Shown here one piece after another: positions 1 to 12,300 of a stretch of 64,000 nucleotides of DNA. The notes below the pieces were generated by a model that saw only the letters and a list, made by a program, of their open reading frames with translations, did not search any database and was not told the DNA's origin. Source of the stretch: Callaeas wilsoni (taxonomy: Eukaryota > Chordata > Aves > Passeriformes > Callaeidae); the NCBI GenBank assembly GCA_013398955.1, contig VWPU01018980.1, positions 1 through 64,000 on the forward strand, in the 5' to 3' direction. How positions within the stretch are numbered: position 1 is the stretch's first letter; the number at the start of each line of letters is the position of its first letter. The position numbers and the translations under genes are program-made.

Positions 1-400
1 GCCGGGACGAGCCGAGCCGAGCCGTGACACGGCGCAGGTGAGGCCGCGGCGGGACGGGACGAACGGGGTGTGCGGTGCCCTGGCGGCGCCGTCCCGCAGC
101 CGCATCCCCGTCCGTGTGGTCCACGGGCGGCTTGGCCGTGCGGGGCGGTGAGGCGAGGCGAGGGGGAGCACACCCTGATGGAGTCAAGGCCTCGCTTGCA
201 ACTTGCGGGCGGTGCCGAAGCGGGTGTTGAGGCACAAAGGAGCTGCTGTGCCCCGGAGTCTCCTGCGGCACTGCCTCGGGACCCGCTCCAGGGCGGGCCT
301 GTGCTGCCGGCGTGATGCGGCCGCTCCAAGGGAAGGGCTGGAACCAGCAGCCTTCGGGTGCTGGAAGGGCTCAGCGTTGAGATTCCAATAAAAGTACCCT
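1..400 (+). promoter_or_regulatory. RPAP3: CpG island and 5' end of RPAP3, with non-coding exon 1
   Basis: The first 400 bases or so are GC-rich and dense in CpG, unlike everything that follows until 58 kb. Positions 1-37 read as a non-coding exon ending in GGCGCAG, followed at position 38 by a good splice donor (GTGAGG). The next recognisable exon is at 1882 and carries the start codon, so exon 1 would be 5' UTR. The transcription start and the core promoter probably lie at or before the left edge, so the exon may be cut by the window. A CpG-island promoter fits a housekeeping chaperone cofactor. Short open frames within the island look like by-products of high GC content. Confidence 0.75.
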
Positions 401-1881
401 GAAGGGTGTAAGAGCTGTGCCGCAGAGGCTGCTGTCAGTGTGTGGTTAAGGTCGTTGCTAAGTTGTGCACGGCTAGTGGATAGCGGAGCAGTTTGACTTT
501 ATACACTTGAGCAAGATGCTTTGGAATGCCAGAGAGCAAACAGCCAGATTTCATGTTACATTTTCGCATGCGTGAGAATACTGTTTTAGCCAGTGATAGG
601 AAAAAGTTCAGCAGATTACAAAACATTTTTTTACATCTTTTGAAGTATCTTGTTCTAGCTACCTAGAAATGCTAGGCTGTATGGAACATTTGATGTGTCT
701 ATGCCCAAGTTGCACAAAATTAACAGGCTGAATATTACAGTGGTAGTTCGGTATGGGGCAACAGTTTAAAGTGGGAAAAAATATAGTAAGCTTCTTAACT
801 GGAAATGTGAAGAAAGGTATGTATTTTTGGCTTCCCTGAAAGTTTCTTTCTGTTTTGTTTCAAATACACCTAATATGTTGCTCAGGATAATCATGTTACC
901 ACCTGAGTATGAACTAGAGAGAAACACAACTGCTGCAGCAGGGTATCTACTCAGCTGCTTACTCTTAAGCATGTAAAAACATTTCTGCTTTGCTAGCATT
1001 AGTTCAGTAGTAATCATGCAGTGTGTTATTCCATCTCTTTGAGACCCTTGTCTGTAATTATGGATAGCACATTGTACCACAGAAATCAGTAGCTTTATTT
1101 GGCTCATAAATTTTTATATTGTTGTGCTACTAGGTAATTGCACAGGTGTGAAAAATAATGTTAAATAAAGCATGTTAAATAACCTAGACATTTTTCTTCC
1201 TAAAAAACTTTGTGTAGCATTTCTACAAATAGCTTATTTATACTTCCATGAGGCTTGTAACAGATCCTGAAGCTTGCCTTGCAGAGGCATAACTCTCTTT
1301 GTCTAAATTTGTATTTAGTTCATCACAAGTTACTTAATCATGGTTGTTTTCAAAACATATTTGCTTCATCCTTTCAGATTTTTGTACTGTGAACTGGACA
1401 AACGTTTGGCTTTTTTTTTCTGAATTGTAACCAAGATTTTTTAAGGTTACTTGTTAATAGTGACTTGATACTTTTGTGATAATAAAACTTACTTCACTTA
1501 AGACGACAAAACTGAGACAACAAAATTTATGAAGACAGTCAAGTGTTAATAATTACTAAACAGTGTTTTAGGGACTTGCTTGCACTTTCAGGATTACCAT
1601 TGACTTGTTGAGTGCTTTACCTTACATTTAGTTAGGAAAATGTGAATTGCTGTTTTTTATGATATGCTTTGTTTTAGGTGAATAGTATGGCTTCCCTTCA
1701 TTTTTTCAAAGACATTTAAACTGTGTTTCTTCTTAGCCTCTTAGTGTTTAATGCTCCTACTATGCTATTGGGAAGCCTGACTGGCATGTAAGTCAGACTT
1801 CTTAATTTTGAAGTAGCTAGCTTCCTTCACTACATACTCCCATCTTCTTTTTAGAAGGCTTTTTTCCTTGAATTTTGGCAG

Positions 1882-3307
1882 ATTACCATGAGTGCACCAA
1901 GTAAAGCAATAGAACTGCAGCTGCAAATGAAGCAAAATGCTGAAGAGCTGCAGGATTTCATGAGAGAATTGGAGAGCTGGGAAAAAGATATTAAAGAAGT
2001 GGATTCTGAACTCAGGAAGCAGAGTGGGGTCCCAGAAGAGGTAAAAAACGCAAGACCAGTGTCAACTCAGCTATTCATACTGTGATAGTGTTTATAGTAA
2101 TTATGTTTTGCTTTAGCAAAATTACTCTTGTTGACTTAAAATACCTGAATAGAAGGCATGAACTAACCCGTGACGTGTTCTTCATCTGAAGTAAACCAGA
2201 GATTCCTCTGTAAACTGCACCACCAAGAGAGCTGTGGGGCAGTAGCCTCTGAAGGTGATGAGGCCAGTAAATTTTTTATCTGGGTAGATAGATCTATGAG
2301 AATATTTCTGTTTGCAGCATCAGTATTGCTGATGTACTGATGACATTTAGTATGCTGAAGTGATTTTTAAGTGAGTCATACTCTGAAGAGAGTTGTCTTC
2401 TAAAACTCAGCTTCGTATCATACATGTAATATTTACTCTTACATGTTGAAAGATTAATGCTTGTTGTTCTTAGTGGTTTTGTAGAGCTCGTAAGAACAAC
2501 TTGCTGGATGGATTTCTAAAATAAAACTAGCCACTAGATAGATACACTGTCTAGATACAGGTACTGTAGATTCTTCAGTGCAAGTGATTTTCACACATCT
2601 GTTTTATAATCATTTACTTAATTCAATTTAGAATTTGCCACCAATTCGAAACAAGGCTTTTAAGAAAAAGAAGAAAAGCAAAAATAAAGTCCCTTCAAAG
2701 ATGACCTCTGAGGAAAACAAGAAAAACAAGATCAAGTCATATGATTATGAAGCATGGGGAAAACTTGATGTGGTGAGTCTTAATATTTCCTTTGTTGTCT
2801 GAGTCTTGTCCCCAGTTGATTCTGTGTTAAATAAGATTTTGTTACAGTGTTGAGAATTCAGTCAGTATCTTACTCTATGAACATAGGATAGCTTTCTCCC
2901 ACAAAGGTTACATGCTTAATGTTTGGAATATTGATAAATACTTGGTTTTCTATTGTTTATGCTTTCATGCAGCACATTGAATTTGAGCTTAAGGGGAAAA
3001 AAATGTGTTTTAACAATAGGCCTATTAAAAGGTCGTAATTTTAGTGGAATGTAAGACTAAGCACAACTGTGAGTATTGGAGGACACATTAATAATTCTCC
3101 TAAAATCTTACTTGTATTATTTTACACTGTTAAACTATAATGAAGACTACAGAGTTGTGTTTTCGTTTTTTTTTCTGATTCCAGGATAAAATACTTGAAG
3201 ACCTTGATAAAGAAGATAGTACTCATGATTCTGTATCTCCAGAATCAGACTCTGAAGAAGATGGAATTCATATTGATGCAGAAAAGGCTCTTGCAGAGAA
3301 GGAAAAG
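1882..3307 (+). other. RPAP3: RPAP3 exons 2-4: start codon and acidic N-terminal region (residues 1-139)
   Basis: Exon 2 (1882-2040), exon 3 (2632-2772) and exon 4 (3185-3307) all end on codon boundaries. Residues 1-51 look helical and charged. Exon 3 is lysine-rich, with a KKKKSKNK run near residue 62, and then carries the conserved [11 protein letters not shown] segment. Exon 4 is strongly acidic and serine-rich (around [10 protein letters not shown]), a typical CK2-type context. It ends in AEKEK, whose first lysine (K137) starts the TPR1 carboxylate clamp. The donor after exon 4 is GTTATA, weaker than the others in this gene. Confidence 0.95.
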
Positions 3308-6300
3308 GTTATAGAATTACAGATGTTTATTATTGGGAAAGTAACAATTTAGGTATAGGAGCATTTGCAGTTTTCTTTTAAAAGATCATCCACTGAGACT
3401 GCACATCTGGTAAAAGAATTGCCTGTTTGGAGGTCTTTCTGTCTGTTTTCCTGCCCATTATTCCAAAATAGGAAATTCTCACTGCAGTTCTATTCCTTGT
3501 CATTGTTAGTAGCAGCAAGCCTTTCAGATCCTGATTAATGTATGCTTATGATAATAAATGTATTGTTGATGTTTTGCTTTGGGAAGTTGAGTGGCTGTGT
3601 AGAATTGCTGTATAGAGCAAACTGGTTTTTACCTGAACAAAACATCTGAATGCCCCAAACTAAATCTGCAAGAATTTAAAAATACTCCATTTGTGAGGCC
3701 AGTACATATGGGATTGATGGGTGAACTTCTTTGCTTTAGTAATGGCAAGTTCATACCTGTTTAGTTTTACCTAATAAGGTAGCATATAGAGAGAAATCTA
3801 TCTCAGGCATCACTGCCATGAGAAAGAGGCTAAGTTGTGTAGCAGCTTCTGTGTTTTTGATAAACTTCTTTGTAAGCAGTGACCTAACCCATCTGTCAGT
3901 CAATATTGACTTCAGTAGTTCTATCTTTGGTTTGGGTTTTAGTGGGATTTTTTATTTGTTTTAAATTGTCTGCATGGGTGATACTTGTGTTGCATTCCTG
4001 CTGCTGTGGGAATTCCTTGACATGTAATCTGCAGTCTAGACTGAGAAGCTGAGGTATCTTTGGCCATTATTGTCTTGGCTGCAGTGAAGTTGTTGAGGGT
4101 GCATGAGATAAAAGTTGTATCCCAGAGCAGACAGAAATGAGAATCTTGACTTGGAAAGCAAAGATGCCAAACCTAGTTACCAAAAACTTTAAAAAAAAAA
4201 TTCAGTCATTTAAATAGCTATGTATGTGCTTGTTACAGGTTTCTGGAAATGACCTACAGATACTGCAAATCAATATTTTATAGACCCATGTTCTAGACTA
4301 TATCATAAGTATTATTTTATATGGGGCACTTAGAATATATTAGTTAGACAGCATATTTCATATAAAGCAGTACTTTATGAGAAATGTTGAACAAAAATAT
4401 TTAAGCATTCTAAAATACAAACTTTGATTTTTTTTTAGGGTTTTTAACTAGGAATGTCTGCCAGTGTACCGTAATTTGCTGAAAATGCTTTTTTCTATTC
4501 ACAGGGTAATAACTACTTTAAACAAGGAAACTTTGATGAAGCTATAAAATGCTATACTAGAGGGATGCATTCTGATCCGTACAATCCAGTATTGCCCACG
4601 AACAGAGCATCAGCTTTTTATAGAATGAAAAAGTAAGACGTGCATTGTTGAATCGGTAATATTTTCATGCTTGAAATGCTGCCTTCAGATTTTGGTCTAG
4701 TTTTAATTCTCGATTTATACATCATGCTGTGATGCAGTCTGTGTAAGGGCGTTTCTCCACCCTGCCTTCCAGTTTCAAAGTAGAATAGGAATCACCAGGA
4801 CAAGCAACCTGGTAGTCTTCCTCATCAATTTTTCCTTGGCTTGCATACCAGCAGTTCACCATCTTCTGTGTTACAGTGTAAGACTTGAAGAAAAAAGAGG
4901 AAGATAAAGTTAAATTGCCTTTCAAATTCAGCAAGCCCTATTTCTAAGGCTTTGATTTGTTTTGGGTGAAGAAAGGATACAGGGGAGTTGGTTATTCTTT
5001 CTGTGACAGTAGAGATTCGTGACCACTGTTTTCCTTTCTAGTTTTAATGTATTCTCAGTCAAGAAATGTGTAAATACTTGGTTTGTGCCCCTTCTGAAGC
5101 ATCTAAGATTTCCATGTTACCAAGAACCTGGAGAGGCTCAGAGTAGGAAAAACTACTGAAGTTTTGGGGGTTGTTACCTAGATGTGTCCAAACTACTCAT
5201 TCATTTTTTGATAGGTTTTCTGTTGCGGAATCTGACTGCAATTTAGCACTTGCTTTAGATAAAAATTACATAAAGGCTTATGCGAGAAGAGGGGCTGCTC
5301 GCTTTGCTTTGAAAAATCTTCAAGGTGCTAAAGAAGGTGGGTCTTTTTAAAATTCTTTTCTTAAAATACATTCAAACTTGTGTGATCTGCTTCTTTGATG
5401 TAGGAATTTAATTTTCATATCCTATAAACAAATACCATGTTGCATATTATTCTGGCAAGCTAAAATTCAAGTAGCAAGTCTAAATGATAGCTGTAGATGC
5501 TAGTAGTTCTAGAATAATTCAGCTTTAACTGTTTTAGAACTATGTATTCCTTGAAATATCTCAGGCTTCTTGGGTAACTACAAAAAAGATTTATGTCAAG
5601 AGAATGCTCTACTTACTGGTCTCTGCTTCATACCTGAAACATATTTTTCCGGTCTTCTGATAGATTATGAAAAAGTTTTGGAGCTGGATGCAAACAACTT
5701 TGAAGCAAAAAACGAACTGAAGAAAATTGATCAGGTAATAAGATTAACAGACCCTAACATAAATTAATACACCCTGTTCAGTTTATATCTGTGTCAGTTT
5801 TTATTTATAACAAGAACTGATTCAGCAAATTCTCACATGGCTTTTTTCTGGCATCTGAAGTTCACTGAGGTCAAAATTTTTAATGGGGTTTCTTTTGGAG
5901 GAGCTCACGCATATGCAAACATCAGTGTAATAGTGGATTGGCAAACTAAGACTGTATGTGTGCACCATCTGGGGTTTTTTGGGTTTTTTTTGGTTGTTGA
6001 TTGGTTGGGTTTTCGTGGGTAGGATGGCTGGTTTATTTTTTAATTTTCCCCTATTTTCTGCCTCCTGTGTTAATGGTTTTTCAGTCGTGCTTAGTATTTT
6101 GGTATAAGGAAGCACAGCACATGAGAGAACCTCTGTGTTCTCCTGGCCATAAAACTGCTTTGCTAGCCTGCTTGTAGTCCCACTGATTGCTGTGGTCAAC
6201 CAAACCAGAAAGTTGTTCTAAGAAGAGAACAAAATAGTCTACTGCAAGTCGGATCCCTTTCATGACAAGGAGGAGAATGTTAATTGTGACGACCTTCGTA

Positions 6301-9300
6301 AATATAAGCTCACCTGTCACTTCTGTATGAATGTACTTACACTTCTTCAACTGTATTTTTGACAGTGCTTGAAAAATTTATTTTCAGAAGGAAGATGCAA
6401 AGTCTCCAGTAATTGAAGGAATAAATGCTATGTGAATTGGACTATATACAAAGGTTCCATGAGTCATTTCACACTGTGCTTCAGAAGTTACATACTTTTT
6501 ATTTACCAAGCATTATTCTGACTTGCAGTCCCTCATAGAACACATTTTCAAGAAACAATTTCAAATTGTTTTTAAATTGTCTCTTCAATTTGCATTTAAT
6601 TTACAACACAGACACTTCTGTTAAAAAGCTTGGCAGATTTTCTTATCTTAAAAGTTTAGCAATTATTGTAATTTATGTTCTGAAAATATTTAAGTGGGGA
6701 AATACTTACTGAGGGGAAAAAAATTATGTCTTTACAGGCTCTGTCATCGAAAGAGAGTTCAGAACAGAAAGAGTTTGAAGATGCTGTCAGAACAGGATTA
6801 ACAGATGAAGAGAAGCAGCGCATTGAAGACCAGCAGCTCAAGCAGAAGGCAATTGCTGAAAAAGATCTGGTAAGTCACAGGTTCTGGTGGAACAGGAGAA
6901 ACCTAGCAAAGAAAAGTGTTTGTGTTGTGCTGTTAGTTATAGAAACGTATAAATTAAACCTGATACTGCCTTGAACTTCATACATGGAATGTCCTTGATG
7001 TTACCTTAAATGTTTCCCGTTTTGGGCTCTAAGAAGGTGAGTGGGACAGTGAGTTCTGTTTGGATTCGTCTGGTGGAATAATTATAAAAGGTAGCTTTTA
7101 CAGCCCAAATTGTATATGCAAAATTTCAAATACATGGTAAGACAAGTAGAATTTAAACTTCACTTTACAAAGGTCCCATTTCTCCATTATTATAAGCATC
7201 TTGATGCTTCTTGTCCAAGTGGAATTTTGGACTATTTCTTGTTTTCAAACCTCTGATTGAAATACTACATGATGAATAGTAGTTATGCAATGTTAGGCAA
7301 CAATGACAATAAAAATGTGTTTCTGGATACATAGTCTTGACTCACAGTTGGCTTGTTGATTTCTCCCTCTCACCACTCTTGCAATAAATAAATAACATTA
7401 CCAACTAAATGAAAATTTTACTGTTCACTTACCTAGCAGTGTAACTTCTGACTTGTTATCATTATTCAGGTTTGCTGTTCTGGTTGTAAGAGGTAATTAG
7501 TCAGATAAGAATGATAGTATGCATTAAGGAACAAGAGTTTAAATAACACAGAAGAGAAATTTCAGTCTCATGCAATACTTCATTGGCAGCAGAGCTGACT
7601 CACTGCAGGCTTGTTCCTGACAATGTGGATCCTGTCAAGTCTGAACTGTGGCCTTTTTTTTGTCAGTAAGGAGAGTAGTAGCAAAGATGATGTGTGGCTT
7701 CAAATTAGTACTGAGAAGCAAAAGGTAATTTTAGTCCCCCAGAAACAAACAAAAAAATAATGTAATTTTCTTGTATGGAGCATTAATTAGAAAACAACAA
7801 CATTTGGACCCGAGTAATATTTGAGGATAAAGATGAATTTGTGCAGTGCAAAAAATCATCGTGAAAAGGAAATTGTAAAGGTTCAGCTTGTGTTTAAATT
7901 CAGGAGGTACAGGGTAGGTTATCCTGCACATCAAAGATAAATTTAAATAACAACTTGTAGACTTACAAATCTTCATTTGAACTATGCGTGTAGCAAAATA
8001 TTTTTTTATCCTCCGAGTATTAGAAAGTATTAAAATACTTTTTTGCATTCTGCCTCCAAACTTAGATAGGAAGAAATACGCTGTAACTGTCTGCCCTGGT
8101 GTGGGTGTTCTTTGCAATTCATCTTCCTAATGTTGTGACCCTCTCTGCTAAAAAGGGTAAGAAAGAGTTCATTGCACTAGATTTTCTCAGTGCTGGGTTT
8201 TTTTTCTGACCTGAATATTCCAGGGTAACGGTTATTTCAAAGAAGGAAAGTACGAGACTGCAATAGAATGTTACACCCGTGGTATCGCAGCAGATGGCAC
8301 CAATGCACTACTGCCGGCTAACAGAGCCATGGCCTACCTGAAGATTGAGAAGTAAGTGGAAGTGCACGTGCTATATTGGTTTTTCTGTTGTTAATCAGGA
8401 GGAATAATGATCCAGCAGATTTCCACTCGAGTTACTGTCACTCCCTCTGATTTTTGCTAGAATTCAGTGTAGAATAAATCGCATTGAAAGCAGTAGAGGA
8501 GAGAGAACAAATCTGTATGTGTGATCTTGAAATGCAATTTTTAGGAAACAAGTTCTGAGGGCATAAAATGGCACCAGTATGACATAATGGTTTCTGAAGT
8601 TGGATTTTTGTTCTTTTATATGTGCAGAATTCAGATATTCACCTCTCTGAAAGGAACTGCCCAAAGCTTTGTCTTTGACTATGAAACCCAGTCAGCTACT
8701 AAATGTTGCACTGTAAAAAGAAGTGGAGTATAACTTCTGACTTCAGAGGGAATGAATAAAAACTTTTTCTGGAAGTTGTTACCTTTAAAATTTTTTTTTA
8801 ATTTCATTGATAGAGGCATGTATGTGTTGCTTCTTTATTTTTTATTTTTATCCAAATAACCCAGAAACTGTAGGGAAATTCATGCTTTCTAGAAAATTAG
8901 ATAAGTTCCATATGGCAAATATTTAGGTGTGAACTTCTTTTGACTCTGTGATAGTGTGGTAATTTAAAACTTGTAAGCATGAGAAACAGAGCAGGGGCTT
9001 ATGTTGGTCATCTGTTTTAGCGTGACGTGGCTGAGTATCTGTAGAGACAGTACATTGATCTCAAATTAGGACAAGATAGGTTGCATGGACAGTATTTCTG
9101 ACACAACACTTGTAATTTAAAGGACATCATAATGCAAATAATTTTCTGTGAGATTCAGAGGAAGCAATACTTTAATTGAATGACCAAGCAAGAAAATTGA
9201 TTCCCTATGATAAATCTGGTATCATGAGTCTTTACGTTTCAAAGAGGACCAAACATAAAATGCAACAAAAGCCCACTGATATTCTTACAAACTGCTAGTA

Positions 9301-12300
9301 CTGATGAGAACTGCAAATTAAAATTAATATGCATAAATTTAATGATAATTTGAACATGGAGAAGAGGAATGAATGAAAGTACTTTAATAAGCACATAGTG
9401 TAATCATAATCTAATGTAACAATATAAATGGGATGAGGAAATTTAATCTTAAAATGAAGCTAATGACATTAATACAAGGATATACTGAATTCTCATTCTG
9501 AAGTAGTTAAGGACAAGTCACAGAATTCCAAATGTAGAGAAATTTATTCTCATGCATACTTGCTTCTCCTTTCTGGTACAGTTTCTTTGTTTGTAATGGT
9601 ATTTCTGGTTTTCAGAAGTACAAAGCCATGGTACTAACTTTGATTTTAAGGCTGTTGTTGAATTTTTAAAGTAGACTCTGCTCTGACAAGCTTTAAGTTG
9701 TTGTTTGGGTTTTTTTTAAGAGGATGTGAATTTTTGTAATGCTAAAAAGAGTCAGCACTTTGTTATGAGGTACCAAAAGGTACAGCTTAAATTTCAAGGT
9801 GCTGAAAGACCATCTTTAATGGGAGTTTTTTATTTCACTATTTAGCTCAGTGATACGTTTATGTATGTAGATAATGAAGATCCGCCTTTATATTTTAATT
9901 GGTTCGGGTAGCTCTATCTTTTCAGTTGAAACTGCTTCTTGAAACTGATTACTAATTTTGTGCTATGCTTTTGCTGAGGTACAAAGAGGCAGAAGATGAC
10001 TGCACACAAGCTCTGCTCCTAGATGCTTCTTACTCTAAAGCTTTTGCCAGAAGAGGAGCTGCTAGAGTTGCTCTTGGAAAGCTAAAGGAAGCTATTCAAG
10101 GTATGATTTTTGAATTAGCCTAGATATGGTAGGTAAGAGATCAGTATAAGGACATCCTGATCTTTTTTTATCTGAGTTACTGAGATTATCAGTACAAAAG
10201 TTAAGAATTAAGCGATTTCTGCTGGATTTCACTGAATATGTATAAAACCTCATGTGTTGGTACCCACATAATGGGAAGACAGTTTTGTGTGAAATTACAG
10301 CTGTTGCTGTTTATAAGTAGTAAGAAATAGTTTCAAAAGTTTGTTTAAAAAGTACGTCATGACATAGGCATTAGGATGACTTAAAAGGAGACAGTGAGGT
10401 AGATTGAGAACTGGCTGAACAACAGATCCCAGAGGGCCTTAATCAGTGGCACAGGGTCTAGTTGGAGGCCTGTCACTAGAGGTGTCCCCCAAGGTTCAAT
10501 ACTGGGCCCAATGTGGTTTAACTTGTTCAGCAGTGACTTGATGAAGGGGCAGATGCCTCCTCAGCAAATTTACTGATGACACAAAGCTTGGAGGAGGGGC
10601 CAGTACCCCAGAGGGCTGTGAGCCTTTCAGAAGGACCTTGACAGATTTGAGAGATGGGTGGAGAGGAACCTTCAGAAATTCAAAAAGCAAATGCAGGATT
10701 CTGCACCTGGGGAAGAATAACCCCTGCAGCAGCACAGGCTCGGGGCTGACCTGCTGGGAAGCAGGTCTGTGGAGAAGGACCTGGATCTTGGTGGACAGCA
10801 GTGCCCTTGTGGCCAGGAAGGCCAGTGGAACCCGGGGGTGCATTGGGAAGAGCATTTCCAGCAGTTCAAGGGAGATGGTCCTGTCTCGCTACTCAGCCCT
10901 GGTGAGGCCACATCTGGAGTGCTGTCCCCAGTTCTAGGCTCCTCAGTGCATGACAGACATGGAGCTCCTGGAGTGGGTCCCACAGAGGGTGACAAACATG
11001 ATTAGGGGAATGGAGCATCTCTCTTATTGGGGAAAGGCTGAGAGAGAGCTGTGTCTTGAGAAGTTCTTGAGTTCAGTCTTGAGAAGAGATGACTAAGGGG
11101 TGACCTCACCAATGTCTGTCAGTATCTGAAGGGAAGGGGTCAAAAGGAGAGAGCCAGGCTGTTCTTGGTGGTTCCAGGCAACAGGCGGAAACTGATACAC
11201 AGGAAGTTCCACCTGAATGTGAGGAAGAAGTTCTTTACTGTGTGGATGGTCAAGCACTGGAACAGTTTGCCCAGGGAGGTTGTGGAGTCTCCTTCATTGG
11301 GGATACTCAAGAACTGTCTGGATGCAATCCTGTGCAGTTGTGCTCCAGGATGACCCTGCTTGAGCAGGGAGGTTGGACCAGATGACCCACAGTGGTCCCT
11401 TCCAACCCTGCCCATCATGTCACTTACCTGCCTTTAATTACTTTTAGAGTTATGAAAGGAAAATAGAAGGTTTAAAAAATCTGCCATGTATACATTGTAA
11501 CTTGAAATATCTACAGTTTATGTGTTGTTTTTCACTCAGATTTTGAAGCTGTTTTGAAGTTGGAACCTGGAAATAAACAAGCAATGAATGAACTCACAAA
11601 AATAAGGAATGTATGTATGCTTATTTGGGTATAGTGGGGTTTTGTTTGTTTGGGAGTTTTTTGTAAGACTGTAGTAGTGGAAGGTTTTTATTCTTTATTA
11701 CATTATTTTTAACATACTTTGTATTTATTCATCAAACACCTGATCTTTTGGACAACTTGCCATTTTTTTTCAGGAATTAGCTGAGAACGAGCAGAGGACT
11801 CACCAAGAATATCCTGCAGTATTGATAAAAGAAGCGGAAATTAAAAATATAGTGAAACTGATTGATAATCCATTACAGATTAAATCAACAGTAAGTCATT
11901 ATGTAAATTGCTTTCTATAATGATGGGAAAAGTAGAGCTTGAAGTTAAAATCTACTTTCTATATTGTACACTGACCCCTGATAGATAACCTTGCCTGTGG
12001 GAAGCCAAAAATGTATAAATTTACGCTTTTGATATTTTTCAAGAACATATATACACATGTAAATTCATGAATAAATACGCATGAAGTTCATAGCAGTGGT
12101 GGTGTAAGCATTCAGCCTGCAGTACCACCCTCAGCAAACATGGTGTATGCATATATTTATAAGGTAGAATAGGCAGGCAGCTGCACAACCCTGTCTTGTG
12201 TCCATAGGTAACATTGTAGTTGAGAGTAAATGGGAGAGAGTTGAGAAGCTCTGGGTAAACTTTCCTTCATTTCTACTGCTGTTTACAGATTTTACAGCAG

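Larger units (their letters stand above)
8224..11610 (+). other. RPAP3: RPAP3 exons 9-11: TPR block 2 (residues 291-397)
   Basis: Exons 9 (8224-8351), 10 (9979-10100) and 11 (11540-11610) are 128, 122 and 71 nt, the same lengths and phases as exons 5-7. The clamp residues K288, N292, N323, K353 and R357 are all present, each 151 residues after its counterpart in block 1. Conserved signatures include [18 protein letters not shown] and [10 protein letters not shown]. In RPAP3 this second TPR domain is the main HSP90 contact (family knowledge). Exon 10 uses a GAG acceptor, which is less common than CAG or TAG. Intron 10 holds a CR1 insertion. Confidence 0.95.

Noticed and set aside
70..391. Overlapping plus-strand open frames of 62-81 codons in the CpG island
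   Set aside because: High GC content removes stop codons by chance. They lie in intron 1 of RPAP3, start with non-ATG or poor contexts, and show no family similarity.
2255..2340. Possible box C/D snoRNA in RPAP3 intron 2 (TGATGAG followed by CTGA)
   Set aside because: The flanks do not form a terminal stem, and no internal C'/D' boxes or rRNA-complementary guide could be argued.
5570..5663. Open frame extending upstream of RPAP3 exon 7
   Set aside because: It is intron 6 read in the frame of exon 7. The TAG acceptor at 5661-5663 and the match to the family protein place the exon start at 5664.
10496..11418. Several open frames of 62-119 codons on both strands
   Set aside because: They lie inside the decayed CR1 copy and are not in the frame of its reverse transcriptase, or are on its opposite strand.
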